From Eimeria necatrix (taxonomy: Eukaryota; Apicomplexa; Conoidasida; Eucoccidiorida; Eimeriidae): a DNA stretch of 64,000 nucleotides. Within the stretch, counting starts at the first letter, position 1; every line of letters starts with the position of its first letter. The notes below the pieces were generated by a model. That model saw only the letters and a list, made by a program, of their open reading frames with translations, ran no database searches and was not told the origin of the DNA. The position numbers and the translations under genes are program-made. Shown here piece by piece: positions 11,560-22,719 of the stretch. The DNA is taken from assembly GCF_000499385.1 (NCBI RefSeq), contig NW_013654191.1, positions 100,880 to 164,879 on the forward strand, read 5' to 3'.

Positions 11560-14155
11560 CTAAGCAGGTAAGGTCTCGGTCCGCATCATTCTCATCTCCA
11601 CGACCAGTGCGGCACCAGAAAGAAACGGCGCAGCAATATTAGCATTCAACGCGTCTCTATCACGTGCACCCCTTCTCCAAAGAAACGACAGCCAGTGGGA
11701 ATATCCCGACCCTGCTTCATTTGAGAGTCCCCTCTCTGTCACCTCGGTTGCCGATAAGCCTCCCACGGCGTCACCCAGGGGGACTCCTGGAGTCCCACTG
11801 GAGCTGCTACTCGTAGAATGATTCTCTTCACCAGAGGATGCCGAACTGCCTCCAGGAGGATTGGCCGGATCAGCAGGTGGCGGCGGCGAGTCGTTGGAGA
11901 AGGCTTGCGGTGATGGTGGTAAGGCAGATAGGGCCTCTCTGTATACACCAAAATGTGCTAGTAGCACGTTTTAAACAAGAAAATGCCACTACGCATGATG
12001 AAACGTTGTACAGCATCGAGACAACTGTGTGCGATGGAGGGAAGAAGTGCTGTTGATACATGCAACAAACACTCTCAAATCTTCCCGGTTAGGCGCTGCA
12101 GCCCGCTGCAGCCCGTTTGAGACAACAAAAACCTTCTCAAGAGACCTGCTTGCTAGCTTAGTACTACCCTGTCGTCAGCTAATAAAACAGAAACCGAATG
12201 CTCACAAAACAACTCTCGACAGGCCTAACCCCGCAACGCCCGTTGTATTACATGTGCGTTCAGCATTGCAAAGAAGCAAGGAAAAAGGCGCTATTCTCAC
12301 TCGTCCTCCGTGGAGGCTTGCAACAGTCACACACTACAGTAGTCTCATCGAGAAGCAGAACTAGCGGAAACATAACAAAAAAGAAGGACGTGATGCGACA
12401 AGTGGCACGTGCACGGGCGCAATAAGGCAAGGCGAAGCCACGGCCGAAACAGTGAAGATAGCTACCTAAAGTTGTGTCTTGTGTCGCACCGTCTTTGTCT
12501 GATAGCGAGGAAGATGAGCTGGAAGAGGATGAAGTGGTAGTAAAGGAAAAGGGAGAGCAGAAAGACAGTCACCCCCTTCAGTTCCGCAAAGGCTACCAAG
12601 AGGAAGCCCACCAAAAAGAAGGAAACGAATACAACAGCATTGAAGCAAGCGCAGCTGCGAAACATACAACACACCGCCGAAAAACAAGCATACACGCCAC
12701 AAAGTCCTCTTCTGCATTCAAGACGAGTTTTTGGTTGTATGCAGAGCTCTTAACAGCTCTGCATACAAACCAAAAGCTCATACGGAACGCAGGCCTTGGT
12801 TGCGCTCGAAAATGGAGAACCAACGGGAATACAGTTGCTTGAAAGTGGCTCGTTTCCCAAATTTGTACTCCACATTTGTTATGCGGTCATCCCTCCTGAG
12901 CAATGAACTGGTTCTATGTAAAAGAGAAAATAGCTGTTCACGCGCTTTTGAAGTGTGGGGGTCATACAAGCCTGAGCAGAATGGGTGAGATGGCGGGCCG
13001 TCATCGTCCATCAGAAGCCTTGCTAATGAAGCGAGGAGCTGCTCCTGCAAGTCGGTGGCCCCTTCGCCAACGGGTTGTGGAGGTCCCTGAGGGCAAACAT
13101 CCGGTGGGAGTGCACCCCTGCCTGCGGAAAAACAAGCATACACTGTGTGCAAAACGTTTGCTCAATACAACGAAACCTACTGCTACAATATATTATATTA
13201 TTGCATTATTATAAAAAGACGGCAAGCATCTGTCCTAACATCAATTACACTGAGTACAGGCCAACCTGTCCTGCAGATGGAACAGCGAGAAGTGTCAGGA
13301 GCTCTGTGCCCCAAAAGACGAGCTCTGAACGCAGCCAGACGTTGCCTCCTCCTATAAGCAGTCCTAATTACAACAAGCACATAACTTCACATCAAGGAAG
13401 AGACTGAACTCCAAATGCGCCAACAACCCAGCTAGCTGTCCAACTTGTTAGTTAATTCACTAATTCGTTAATTGACTAGTTATATGGCCTCAGTCAGATG
13501 GTACGCTACTCATGTTAGTAGCCAGGTAGCTACTTAGGTGGCTAGCTAGTTCCAAGTTCAGTCAGTTAGCCCGTTAGCTCTCTTAACAACGAACTCGACT
13601 GTACCGTTCCTAGATATCTAGTCGCACGGCCACTTGACTACTTAGTTAGCTACATTACCAGCTACCTAAGTGTCTTCACAAACAGGAAGCATTCAGCGGC
13701 GTAAATCTCGCCTGTCAAGCTGACACGGTTGCTTGACTGTCACTGCACGGACGGGGAGAGCCTCACCAACATTTTTCATGCACGACAGCGTAGCACTGCG
13801 AACAGCAAGGGTGCAGTAATTTGGGAGGAGCTCCTCTCCTGCCTTTTCGCGGTCCTTCAAGACAAATGAAGCAGCTGCGGATGTGCCCTCCAGCATCAGC
13901 CAACAAGGGAGACTCAAGCGGGTACCCCGTTGCAGCTGTTCCACCGGAGCTTGCAGAAGCAGAGCGTTGAAGGGCTGCCTGCGGACCTCCCTCTCCAGTA
14001 TCGCTCGCCTCTGGCTCTGTGGGAGCAGATGAGTGCCTGCTGGACAAGGCAGACGAGGTCTGGACAACTGCAGATGTGATGTGAGGAGCCTCAACCTCCC
14101 GCAGAGGACCTCCCAAGAGAGGCGCCCCTCGCTGACTGTCTTCCGTATGCTCCAT
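11560..14155 (-). CDS. RING-variant (RING-CH/MARCH-like) membrane E3 ligase candidate
   Basis: Five exons: 13767-14155, 13266-13351, 12833-13121, 12490-12654, 11560-11938 (TAG); 435 residues, phases consistent. The Ser/Ala-rich N terminus leads into a zinc-finger built across exons 1 and 2: CFIC, LLHPCCSQC, HEKCW, then RRQRLAAFRARLLG and CSIC. This is the order C-x2-C ... H-x2-C ... C-x2-C of RING-variant fingers, with unusual spacing in the middle. Exon 4 encodes two hydrophobic spans (AVVFVSFFLVGFLLVAFAEL and VFLLSLFLYYHFILFQLIFL). The tail is Pro/Ser/Gly-rich. MARCH-type proteins are ubiquitin ligases that act on membrane proteins; the substrate here is unknown. The 3' end of exon 3 is less sure: GTATTC at 12832 is weak, and GTATGA at 12783 would be stronger but breaks phase. 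Confidence 0.75.
12731..12773. repeat. Near-perfect intronic hairpin
   Basis: The two arms (12731-12748 and about 12755-12773) are reverse complements apart from one extra T, with a loop of about 6 nt. The hairpin is inside the intron 12655-12832 of the RING-variant gene. Confidence 0.85.
13425..13680. repeat. Degenerate TAGN/TTAG-rich tract
   Basis: Roughly 250 bases of interspersed GTTAG, CTAGTT, TAGCTA and CTTAG words fill most of the first intron (13352-13766) of the RING-variant gene. No fixed period is visible. Confidence 0.6.
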
Positions 14156-14701
14156 CGCTGCGACAGGAACAAAGGGGAAGGACCTCCTGCTGGGACCTCA
14201 TTCGTAGTGGCAGGAGCAGCAAGAGGCGTTCATGGACAGCAGTTACATCTGCCGTTCCCTTCAGCCGCAGCTGGCTGTCGATCTCGTGAGTAATAATAAA
14301 TTAGGCGTAGAATGTGAATGATGACAACAATATTGCAATAATAGCTCAAGAAATAAAACTAGCTGAACAATGAAGACCCAATAGCTCTTTGAGGGCTTCA
14401 GGCAGCCCGTAGTCACTGGTTACTGGAGAGTATGCATGCTCAGCGCAGCATCACATTTAATTAACGACTTGCAAAATGGATGTATTTCCGTTTAACCCAT
14501 GAGCGCTTTGCTTTTTTTTGCTTTTGCATGTTCAAAAAGTTAGCAAATGAAGAGTGTGCTTGTTGGAGATGTCTTCAGTCTCACGAGCTCTTCATTCGGC
14601 TGTGGCGTGACCTTGAGCTCGCTTGCTTTCTACGTGTTGCGGGTGGCACACTAGATAAACCACGTTGGAAGTACCCGACGAGTCACTTGGCCTTTCGACC
14701 G
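14156..14701. other. Divergent promoter region
   Basis: This 546-base gap separates the start codons of the RING-variant gene (minus) and the hypothetical gene at 14702 (plus). It must hold both promoters. An ATGCATGC box is at 14432-14439. No other coding signal is convincing, although an in-frame ATG at 14480 could extend the plus-strand gene. Confidence 0.6.
14433..14439. promoter_or_regulatory. TGCATGC element in a divergent promoter
   Basis: The core matches the TGCATGC motif known from apicomplexan promoters and bound by ApiAP2 factors. It is 263 bases before the ATG at 14702 and 278 bases before the ATG of the opposite gene. The motif is short and occurs by chance, so function is an inference. 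Confidence 0.3.
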
Positions 14702-15872
14702 ATGACAGCGAAAACAGGGAAGCGAATCTCAGCAAGCCGGCAGCTGGAGTATATGCGCCTCCCGGAAGATCCTTTCGGTGCCTCCGCAGCAGCTTCTCAA
14801 CAGCAAAAACGGGAATTCAGCCTGCAGGATCAGCTTCCTCTTGAAGAAAACGAGGAGAAGGGACTAGCAGATAGTCACGTGACCCTCAGTGACACAATTT
14901 CACCCACTAGGGAAGGTGGGCTGAGGGAGCCGCAAGCCTTCTACATACGGAAAAAGAGGTGGGGGATATTGCCATTACTGTCTGGTCCTCAGGCTCCAAC
15001 GTTCCGCGCTAGCGTTTCTCAGTACTGTGTACGGCATCCGCCTGTCCGCTTCCCCCTCTCGGTGTTCATTTTCGTGTAGTAGTGCCGCTTCGCATGTCTT
15101 TTCTGACCTTTCTACTATCCTTCGCACTGGTCTTGTAGCCCAGTTAATGTAAAAACAGTATGTGAATAAGTGCATGCGCCCTGGAAACTAGCACGCCTAG
15201 CCATAACACTGCAAGCGCTCCACATTGTATGCTCCCTTATGCCGAGCACTTCGAACGGTGCATGCATTATTAGTCTTTGTCTGACGTATGCTTTCTGGGT
15301 GGACCACTCAATGTTGTTTGTTTTTTAAATCATGCAGACGGCGCCAGCGGCTGGACCCATGTGCCGCTATTTTAGCTCGACACCTCTACGCCGAAGACTT
15401 ACCGGGCATGGTAGTCTTTCCGTCAGAGCCCCAGAGAGTAATCTCAAACGCCACAGACGTATTCCTCTCGCCACGCAAGAGTCTAACGCAGCAGGCGCCG
15501 AAAGTTGAATCCAAAAGCTTCGCACAAGATACCACTTATACCACCTCTACGTACGAGCAGGCAGCCGACATTGATTCAGTGGGTGTGCAGTGCAGCGCAT
15601 TCGTCATTGGCACTGAGGGGCTAGTTTTAGAGCCATCACAGGGGCCCACAGCTGCTCCTTTAAAGCGGCTGAAGCTGCTGGAGGAAACGTCGAAGGCATT
15701 TCCACCGGAGAGTCAAGGGGGGCCCTCAAACCTGACGGACGAAGACGTGCTGCGTCTCAGAAAGGAAGACACAGGTTCCTTCGAGGAGGCGAAGAAAGAT
15801 AAGGAGCAAACGGGCCACCTGCTGAAGTCGGAGGCGAGTAAAGAGCGAGTCACAAGAGTGAGGAGCTCCTAG
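14702..15872 (+). CDS. Hypothetical charged protein, two exons
   Basis: Exons 14702-14958 and 15338-15872 (stop TAG); donor GTGGGG, acceptor CATGCAG, phase 2; 263 residues. I do not recognise the family. The N terminus (RQLEYMRLPEDPF) is followed by a Gln/Glu-rich stretch. The splice joins a basic run (FYIRKKRRRQRLDP), which looks like a nuclear localisation signal, to AILARHLYAEDLPGMVVFP. The C-terminal half is acidic/basic mixed and probably disordered. There is no signal peptide or membrane segment. An in-frame upstream ATG at 14480 would add 74 residues, but that extension looks non-coding. It ends 320 bases from the 3' end of the XRN gene on the other strand. Confidence 0.6.
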
Positions 15873-16191
15873 TTTCGGTATCTGACGACGCTGAGCCCCC
15901 TCGCGTCTGCTACCGGCCTTTCTTTTTCCGCCCTCCGGGAGGACTTCGCCAGGACCGCCTCATGCATTTTCAGCCGTATAATTGACTTCAGTGCACTTTA
16001 ATCTCTGCGCACTGGGGCTGCACAGGTGTGCGTGTGGGGGGCAGTGGTTGTATAGTGCACTTCCTAGCATTAGCGCGTACAGTTCCTGCTAGCTCGGTGG
16101 CTCGCATAAGATCACTTGTTCTATTGGCAGGATGCACGCAATATTATAAGCATTTGCATGTTTTTATAAATTGAGCTCCTGGTCAGCACCC
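15873..16191. other. Short convergent 3' region
   Basis: 319 bases between two converging stop codons. It presumably holds both 3' untranslated regions. I see no gene or clear repeat in it. Confidence 0.6.
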
Positions 16192-19100
16192 TCAGTAGCA
16201 GCACCTGCACTGCAGGGCACGGTTCTTCCCAGGCGCCAGTGTTCTCCCTAGAAGCCGGCGGTTTAGGAAGAAATTTGCTGTTTGTAGGGCTCTCCAAGAA
16301 GCCTCTAGGACCCCTAGCGATGATCCCTCACCGCATATGTTATAACTTGTGCTCTTCAGGGAGGACATTTGCCTCCAGCCTCTGTGGGCTCCTCCTCCTG
16401 CTAGGAGAGAAGATACAGGATAGCTCCCTGTGCACAAGTTAAGGGCTCTTCGAGCACCAACTTGGCCCTCAGTTTGCAAACCTAGATGCCATCCTGTTCC
16501 TGCCGGGGGCCTACAGGGCGGCCGCTCGGCAGCAGAGAGGGTGTGTTGTCCTGTCGCGGGACGAAGGGGGATATGACCTGCGTCTAGAGAGGTGGCAGAT
16601 CTTTCTTTCGACATGTTCAGTCGTCTAGTCTTAGTATCCTGTTTGGTTGTGATGCGTAGGGAGAAAGTGCAGAGGCCTTTATCTGTAGGCTCTTTGCTCC
16701 AAGGCCGATCGCGGCCCGACGGGGCAAACATTTGAACCTTACGTTCCCGTGTGTGCCAAAGAGGTACCCGGAGGGTTTCCTGTGGGGTGCACGCGACCTC
16801 TTTGCTGGGTTCTCTCCCAAATACAGTCCAGCAGCTGCTAACATGAGGGCCGAGAAAAGATGCAATGTCGGCATTTTCTGCAGCATAGCGGCCCTCCATT
16901 TGTTGGTGCTTCTTGTTGAGCATGTGCAAAGCCAAGAGGACGGTGTCTGCGCATTCCGGCAACATCGTAGTCCGATTCCGCAAATGCGTAACGCATTTAC
17001 CACAAGGACCTCATATCGACAGAGCTGAAGTTAAGGCTTGCTAGCAGCAGTCACAGTAATATTTCTATTGCTGCTTGTGCCACTAAATACTCGGCGTGCT
17101 CGTATTGCCACCTGCCGAACTTCGGCATTCAGCAACCCGTCTAAACGGGCGACAACAGCAATATCTGTTGCTTGGTGATGTCCTGAGCTGTTGGTGACAC
17201 GGTAGCCGTAGTCTCCTACCTGCTGTTATCAGGGCATCTTGAGGAACGGTTGTGTCTTCATGGCTGTCTTGTGAGGATATGCTTTCTCCTCCCACTGCAG
17301 TTGTTGGACTCTGGAGGACGGCGGGGGTTTCACGTAGAAGCCACTGTAAATCAGCCTGCTGTGGCATTTGGCAGGATTCGAGAGATGGAGCGTCTTTTTT
17401 CTTGTCCAGTAGCGCCTCCAGGAAAGCCCTCGCCTTTAAAAGTTGTTTGGCGAAGGGGGCCTCTGAAAGGCTCTCTGTCTGCTGTTCTCGTGCGTAAAGT
17501 GCTTTGAGCGCGGACTTCGGCAGGAGTGCCGCGCTGTAGAGCCACTGCGGGACGGGCTGGGGTGTCTCGGAACGGGCGATGTATTGTGTGTTGCTCGCTT
17601 CCTTCGCTGCAACAAAGCTTCCTAGAGGAAGGCGCGAAAAGGGATCACTATCAGTTGTTCTGAGCTGCTGCTGTACCACATCGCGAATGGCCAACAGAGA
17701 CGGCGCAGAGGTATACGTGAAGTACCACAAATTGTCGGGGCAAATGCCGTCGACGTATGTCTGCAAATTCCATAGCAAACCTGGGAGATACAAACGCACG
17801 CAGACAGAAAAATGCATTGGCCAACAGGCACAGCGACACCACGACAAATGTTTACTGGTAGACGTAGACACGAAACCAGAAACGAGGACAAGGTCTCAAG
17901 TGGTGGGGTGCACAAGCTCTGTACTGTGAAGCCGCTCCATGACTAAAGCAGCCACACAAAACGGGACGGAGCTACCGTAACTCAAATTCTAGCTACTGTG
18001 ACTTTGGTAGTTCCGAATTTTATCTGCTATTCAAGTCAATTATTTCGATCTGGTTCGTGTTCTCACCGTGAATATATGCTCGTGCCTTTTCGCGTTCGCT
18101 GGCCACATGAGCCTCAACGGAGAACGTGGGGTCTCCTGTACTAGCCTCGGTGAGCCCGGATCCCTCTTCTTCTCCTTTAGTTTCAAGCTTAACATGTTGC
18201 TGCCTCGTTCCTGCTGGTGGTCCTCCTGAGGGGGTCTGAGAGCCGTCCTTGCACCAGTTTTGCGCCCTCAACGCGTGATACAACTCGGGGGCCCAAGTCT
18301 CCAGAGCCTGAATTGAATGCATCAACAATTTCGCATGTGGTTTGTCCCAGTACTGCGCGCATTGGCATTCTTCTGCGGATGAAACAATGGACTTGCAGAG
18401 AGGGACGTAGTTATACAGTACATTCTGGAGAAGCGCCAGCGTGGGTGCCAGCCAGAGTTCGCAATACCTGTGTACACACCTACAATAATTCTTTTGGTAA
18501 AGCGGCGGATCGACACAAAATTCACTCAAAACATACGAGCTACGATCAAGCGTGCTTTATATAACACGGAATGCTCGTACAGTACCCCCCACGCAATGCG
18601 CACTAGAGTGGAAAACAGTCAGGCTTCTGGCTGTTCGGATTAGCTGCTACTTGGAAAAAAAACAGCAGGAAGCTCCAGCTGTTAATGGAGAGACTGCAGG
18701 ACGGGTACACTACACGTGCTGGGCTGAGTACGCATATGCGTGTGGAGCTCCCCATTATCTACCAATCGCTGAACTTATTGGCTTGTCTGAAAAACTATGG
18801 AAACGGCCAGTTGCAGCAGTGGCTAGATGCCTGTATGGGTCTTACCTGCATACTAATGGCATGCTTGATTCTCGCCTTAGAGATGTTGCTTCCACCGATA
18901 AACTTGCTCGAGAACACAACTTGCTCTTTGACGAGTACATCCACTTGGCAGGTGTGGGAATCTTGTATGGTGGGGAAGTTGTCCTTAAGCTCTCCCTCAT
19001 ATGCCATGTTGCCCTCTGCAGTACCTTTTTCGCCCTCGCTGTTCTTATGGTGGCAACTGTTGCTGCCCTCAGCTGGATATACGAAGCAAAATGTGGGAGG

Positions 19101-22100
19101 GCTATGCAGGGCCACCTGTAGGCAAAAAGAAGGTATATATGCCTTCAGATAGAAGTATGCATGCACTGGGAGTATTCACTTAATTGCGTATGCCTTCCTG
19201 TGCAAATGGTCTTCAAGAGATGTACATCTGCGCGGACCAAGCAGAGATTGTTGAGAGTATTCGACGGAGTCGTAACACGAAGAGTAGAGGCCGCTTTCTG
19301 GAATGTCGCGGCAGAGACGGGATCAGATTCCGAAAAATCACCCGTACGGGCTGGCGTAGTCACTGCAGCTGTCTCACGCCAAGGGCCCTCATCCACGAGA
19401 GGTAGCAACTCCGGGAAATATATCTGTAGCAACTTGAAGGCCGCTCTCTGCTGGGCTGTCTTTTTATCCGCCGCACTGCTGGCCACACACCTGTTAGTGC
19501 AAATTGACTCAAGAGACCCCTCGGACTGAGGAAAATTCCCCGCATGGGCAGGGCTCTCAGGCTGAACCGCTTCCTTGGAATCCGACAGTCCCGTAACTCT
19601 GGATGGCCGCATGACGTGTGGCATCTCCCCCATAATATCAATGTCGCAGACAAATCCATTCCGGTTCTCTTGGAAACACCACTGAGGAGCCACGCACGGA
19701 AAAGGCAAAGCAAGACTTTAGTACATTGCTCAAGAGGAACGCTGGCTTTTTGCGCAAAGCTCGCATACGTACTTCTAAATTCTCACAACTGCATGAATGT
19801 CTTGCGCAAAGGTCGCATACGTACTTTTAAATTCTCACAACTGCATGAGTGGCACCTAACTAACCGCAAGTTTGTTTCTGTGAAAAAATAGGAACATGGA
19901 CTAACCCTACACACAAGGCACAGTATATCGGAAAGTAATGAGCAGTGGGCCATGAGCGCGCTCACCTGTAGCTTTTTGACTGAGCTGGTTGCACCGTCTG
20001 CACTGGAAATCACAAGGCGCTTTTGCGCCACCAGCTGATTTACAATTTGCAGTGGAGATGCCTTGCATAAACCGCTAGGCGTCTTCGGCCCAGCAAGGCG
20101 AACGCAATTGTCTCTTTGCCTCGCCACCATTTCTACGTTTTGTAGCCGATCCAGCTCCTCTATAAAAGCGGAAAAAAAGGGCCAATTAAAAGATCTTCCC
20201 TCCGCATCAACCCACGACGAGTCACGGCATTCTGGCCTGCGCTCACCTACACAAAAGGAAATGACTGCCTCAGCCGCAGTCTTGCACACAGTCTCATGCG
20301 AGGGCTCGTCGGCGTTATTTGCAATATGTGCATGCATCAGGCGAGAAAACGTCAATCAGTCACAGGCGTGCGGACCTGCGACGTGTTGCTTCGTAGGCAG
20401 CAGAGAATCGGGCGAAGGAGAATCCTGGGAGCTTTGGAAGATAATCATTGCCGTTCAGAATACACATGAGGGCGAAATCGTTTCTGACAAGATGTGAATT
20501 TCCTGAAACAAGCACAAGGGACGAAGACAATAAAGGAGACTCTCCGGCTACTCTTGCGCCGGAACCCTTGCAGTGCAAGTCTGTGCTTTCTTGAGAAGAG
20601 CAACCACTAACGGCAGCAGTCATATTTAACGCTTTTGAAAGCGGCAAAGATGTGAGCGACGAAATCAACTAAAAAGTAGCTTGCCTTCTGTCTTCCCTAC
20701 CTGGAAATAGCCGCTCTAGTTCTCCCAACAGGGCACGAAGAGAATAGATAACTGGGCACAAAAAGGCACGCAAGCCGCTTGGGATGAGTCGGACTCATGC
20801 ACACGGAAATACGTAGGGATTCGCATCTGTGCCTGACTGGATGGATTGCTCTACCACGCTTACAGCACAAGTGAGCACAAGAAAGACGTACGCATCTGTT
20901 CAAGTACGCAGCGTGAAATCACGTAGCTATATCTGAACTTGCCCACGGAAAGCACGCGCACAAATCCGTGTATGCATTCCACATGTGCCATTACGCGCAT
21001 AATCGAAAAGAATCCAAAACAGGAAGCATTTGTACCCCTAACGTTCTTGGAATGGGTAATATTCTGTGGATTGTAGACGAATAGATTGGAAGTGTAGGGT
21101 AGGGCTAGGCACTGCACCACAAGATCCGCATCTCCCCCAATTATGACAATGCTGTCCGATGGCAGCGCCCTGTATGTTGTTTCTGCTTCTGCAGGTCCTT
21201 CTTTGTTTTCTGTCCATGAGTCTGCAGAAGACGCCATGTTAATCCAGTTTGCAAGCTTTAGCTCGCCTTCCCCGAAAGAAGACGGACCCGAAAGGAAGAA
21301 CCTGCAGCAGGCTCACGACCGGCAATTCTGCAGAAAATGCGATGTTTGTCAGAAAGCAGTTCTTCCTACACAAACATACTGCAACCATAACTAGATGGAG
21401 TTAAGGCACTGCGCAGTTCTCGCCGTTCCAGCACCAGAAGCCTGGGAAACTGCCCATATTTCAGTAATACGGTGGACAGCTTGAACGCCCTCAATGTGCA
21501 CAAGCGTGTTTTTGACGGAAACAAGTCTGCGCTAAAAGAGCTATGGCTACCAGTAAATGGAGAGCTTTTCTCGTGTGTCTGTGTGTCATGTCTGTGTACA
21601 TATGCTTGCGTGCCTGCGTGCATTTGGCGCACGTGAGCCCGCTTAGTATGGGCAGCGTAGACTGGCAAACGCGAACGTCATGCATGTCTGCGGGTGCTCA
21701 GATGTTTGCAGGTGGTGTTTCTGCGCTCCTACTTGGGTGCGTCGATCTGCTCTGACCGCAGAAGCTCCCTTGCCAGCTTCCTGCATTCCGTCTCCACTAG
21801 CTTCATGAAGTACGTGCCAGGTGACAGCAGATATGCGGCTGCATACCGTGAACAGCACGCACACACCAACCTCAAGCAAATTGAATATGGATGCAATGTC
21901 TGCACCTCCCCAAACAAGAGGCCTACGAAATGGGCGTAACCAGTTCAGCACGCGACGCAACTTAGCAGCACCCCTACAACCAGCAGCACTTACGTATTCT
22001 ACATGCAGATTTGCTAAGTGATGCTCCCCCTATACTTGTTCTGGCCAGTTTTGTTTCAGTTAAACGAACGTCATCTGCGGGAATATCTAACTCCCCACCC

Positions 22101-22719
22101 AGTCCCTTAGGAAAATCAGCGGTTGTTGGAGAGCCCCTTTGTGATTTCTTTGGTCCAAGACACTGCTCAATGCATTCAGAGAGAATGCCAGCCCTGGCCG
22201 CACGCTGCCGTCGTTGCTGGGATATGGCAAGCTTAGCTAAGGGGGGGACGCCATCCATAGCAAGCACAACATTTTTTCTGACCCTAAATCTCTTGAATGT
22301 ACTCCGCAAGATGCGCCACAGAGCACGAATTATGCGGCTGTCTTCAGCATCTGCACTGGTAGCAAACGTAGAGGGGGATGCAAGCGCAGCCTGCAAAAGC
22401 CATGTCACACGGGAATAGCGTCAGTCCTAGTAATTCCTCCTCCTTGTACGTATTCCACATTGCATATGATAGAAGGGAAGACTGGACCTAATTTTTGGAG
22501 AGCATGTGGCAAAATCACCTGGTAAAGGAGCTGATTTAAATCAAAGAGGAGGTGGTCGGTCTCGACGACGTCCCTCTTGTGAATTTCACGTACAGCACTA
22601 GGAAACCTAGCCCGGAACCACTTGTGCAATCCTGAAATACCGCATTTTGCGGTATCTGGAATAAACACGACGTAGAGTAGCGTGACAGTCACAGCCAACA
22701 ATGGCGATGTGAATTGCAT
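16192..22719 (-). CDS. XRN-type 5'-3' exoribonuclease with N-terminal signal peptide
   Basis: Exons: 22450-22719, 21994-22390, 21733-21838, 21370-21489, 21036-21301, 20701-20751, 20376-20631, 19966-20236, about 19226-19681, 18846-19115, one unresolved exon in 18480-18840, 18067-about 18467, 17220-17780, 16192-17009 (TGA). XRN landmarks in order: CGISGLHKWFRARFPSAV with FDLNQLLYQ; MDGVPPLAKL and QQRRQRAARAG; SPGTYFMKL; FGEGELKLANW; IIGGDADLVVQCLAL; LVRNDFALMCILNGNDYLP; and late in the domain AYIHGLLWNLQTY with WYFTYTSAP. The acidic residues that bind the two metal ions are all present. The usual MG start is preceded by a 24-residue hydrophobic leader (MQFTSPLLAVTVTLLYVVFI), so the enzyme should enter the secretory route, perhaps to the apicoplast. 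The region past 17220 is not recognisable. Confidence 0.85.
19751..19849. repeat. Two-copy 52-bp direct repeat in XRN intron
   Basis: Two tandem copies, starting TGCGCAAAG at 19751 and 19803, differ at only a few positions. They lie inside the intron between exons ending 19966 and starting 19681 of the exoribonuclease gene. Confidence 0.85.

Noticed and set aside
16617..17003. Alternative minus-strand frame over the last XRN exon
   Set aside because: Only the frame entered at 17009 in phase 1 connects to the preceding exon and stays open to 16192.
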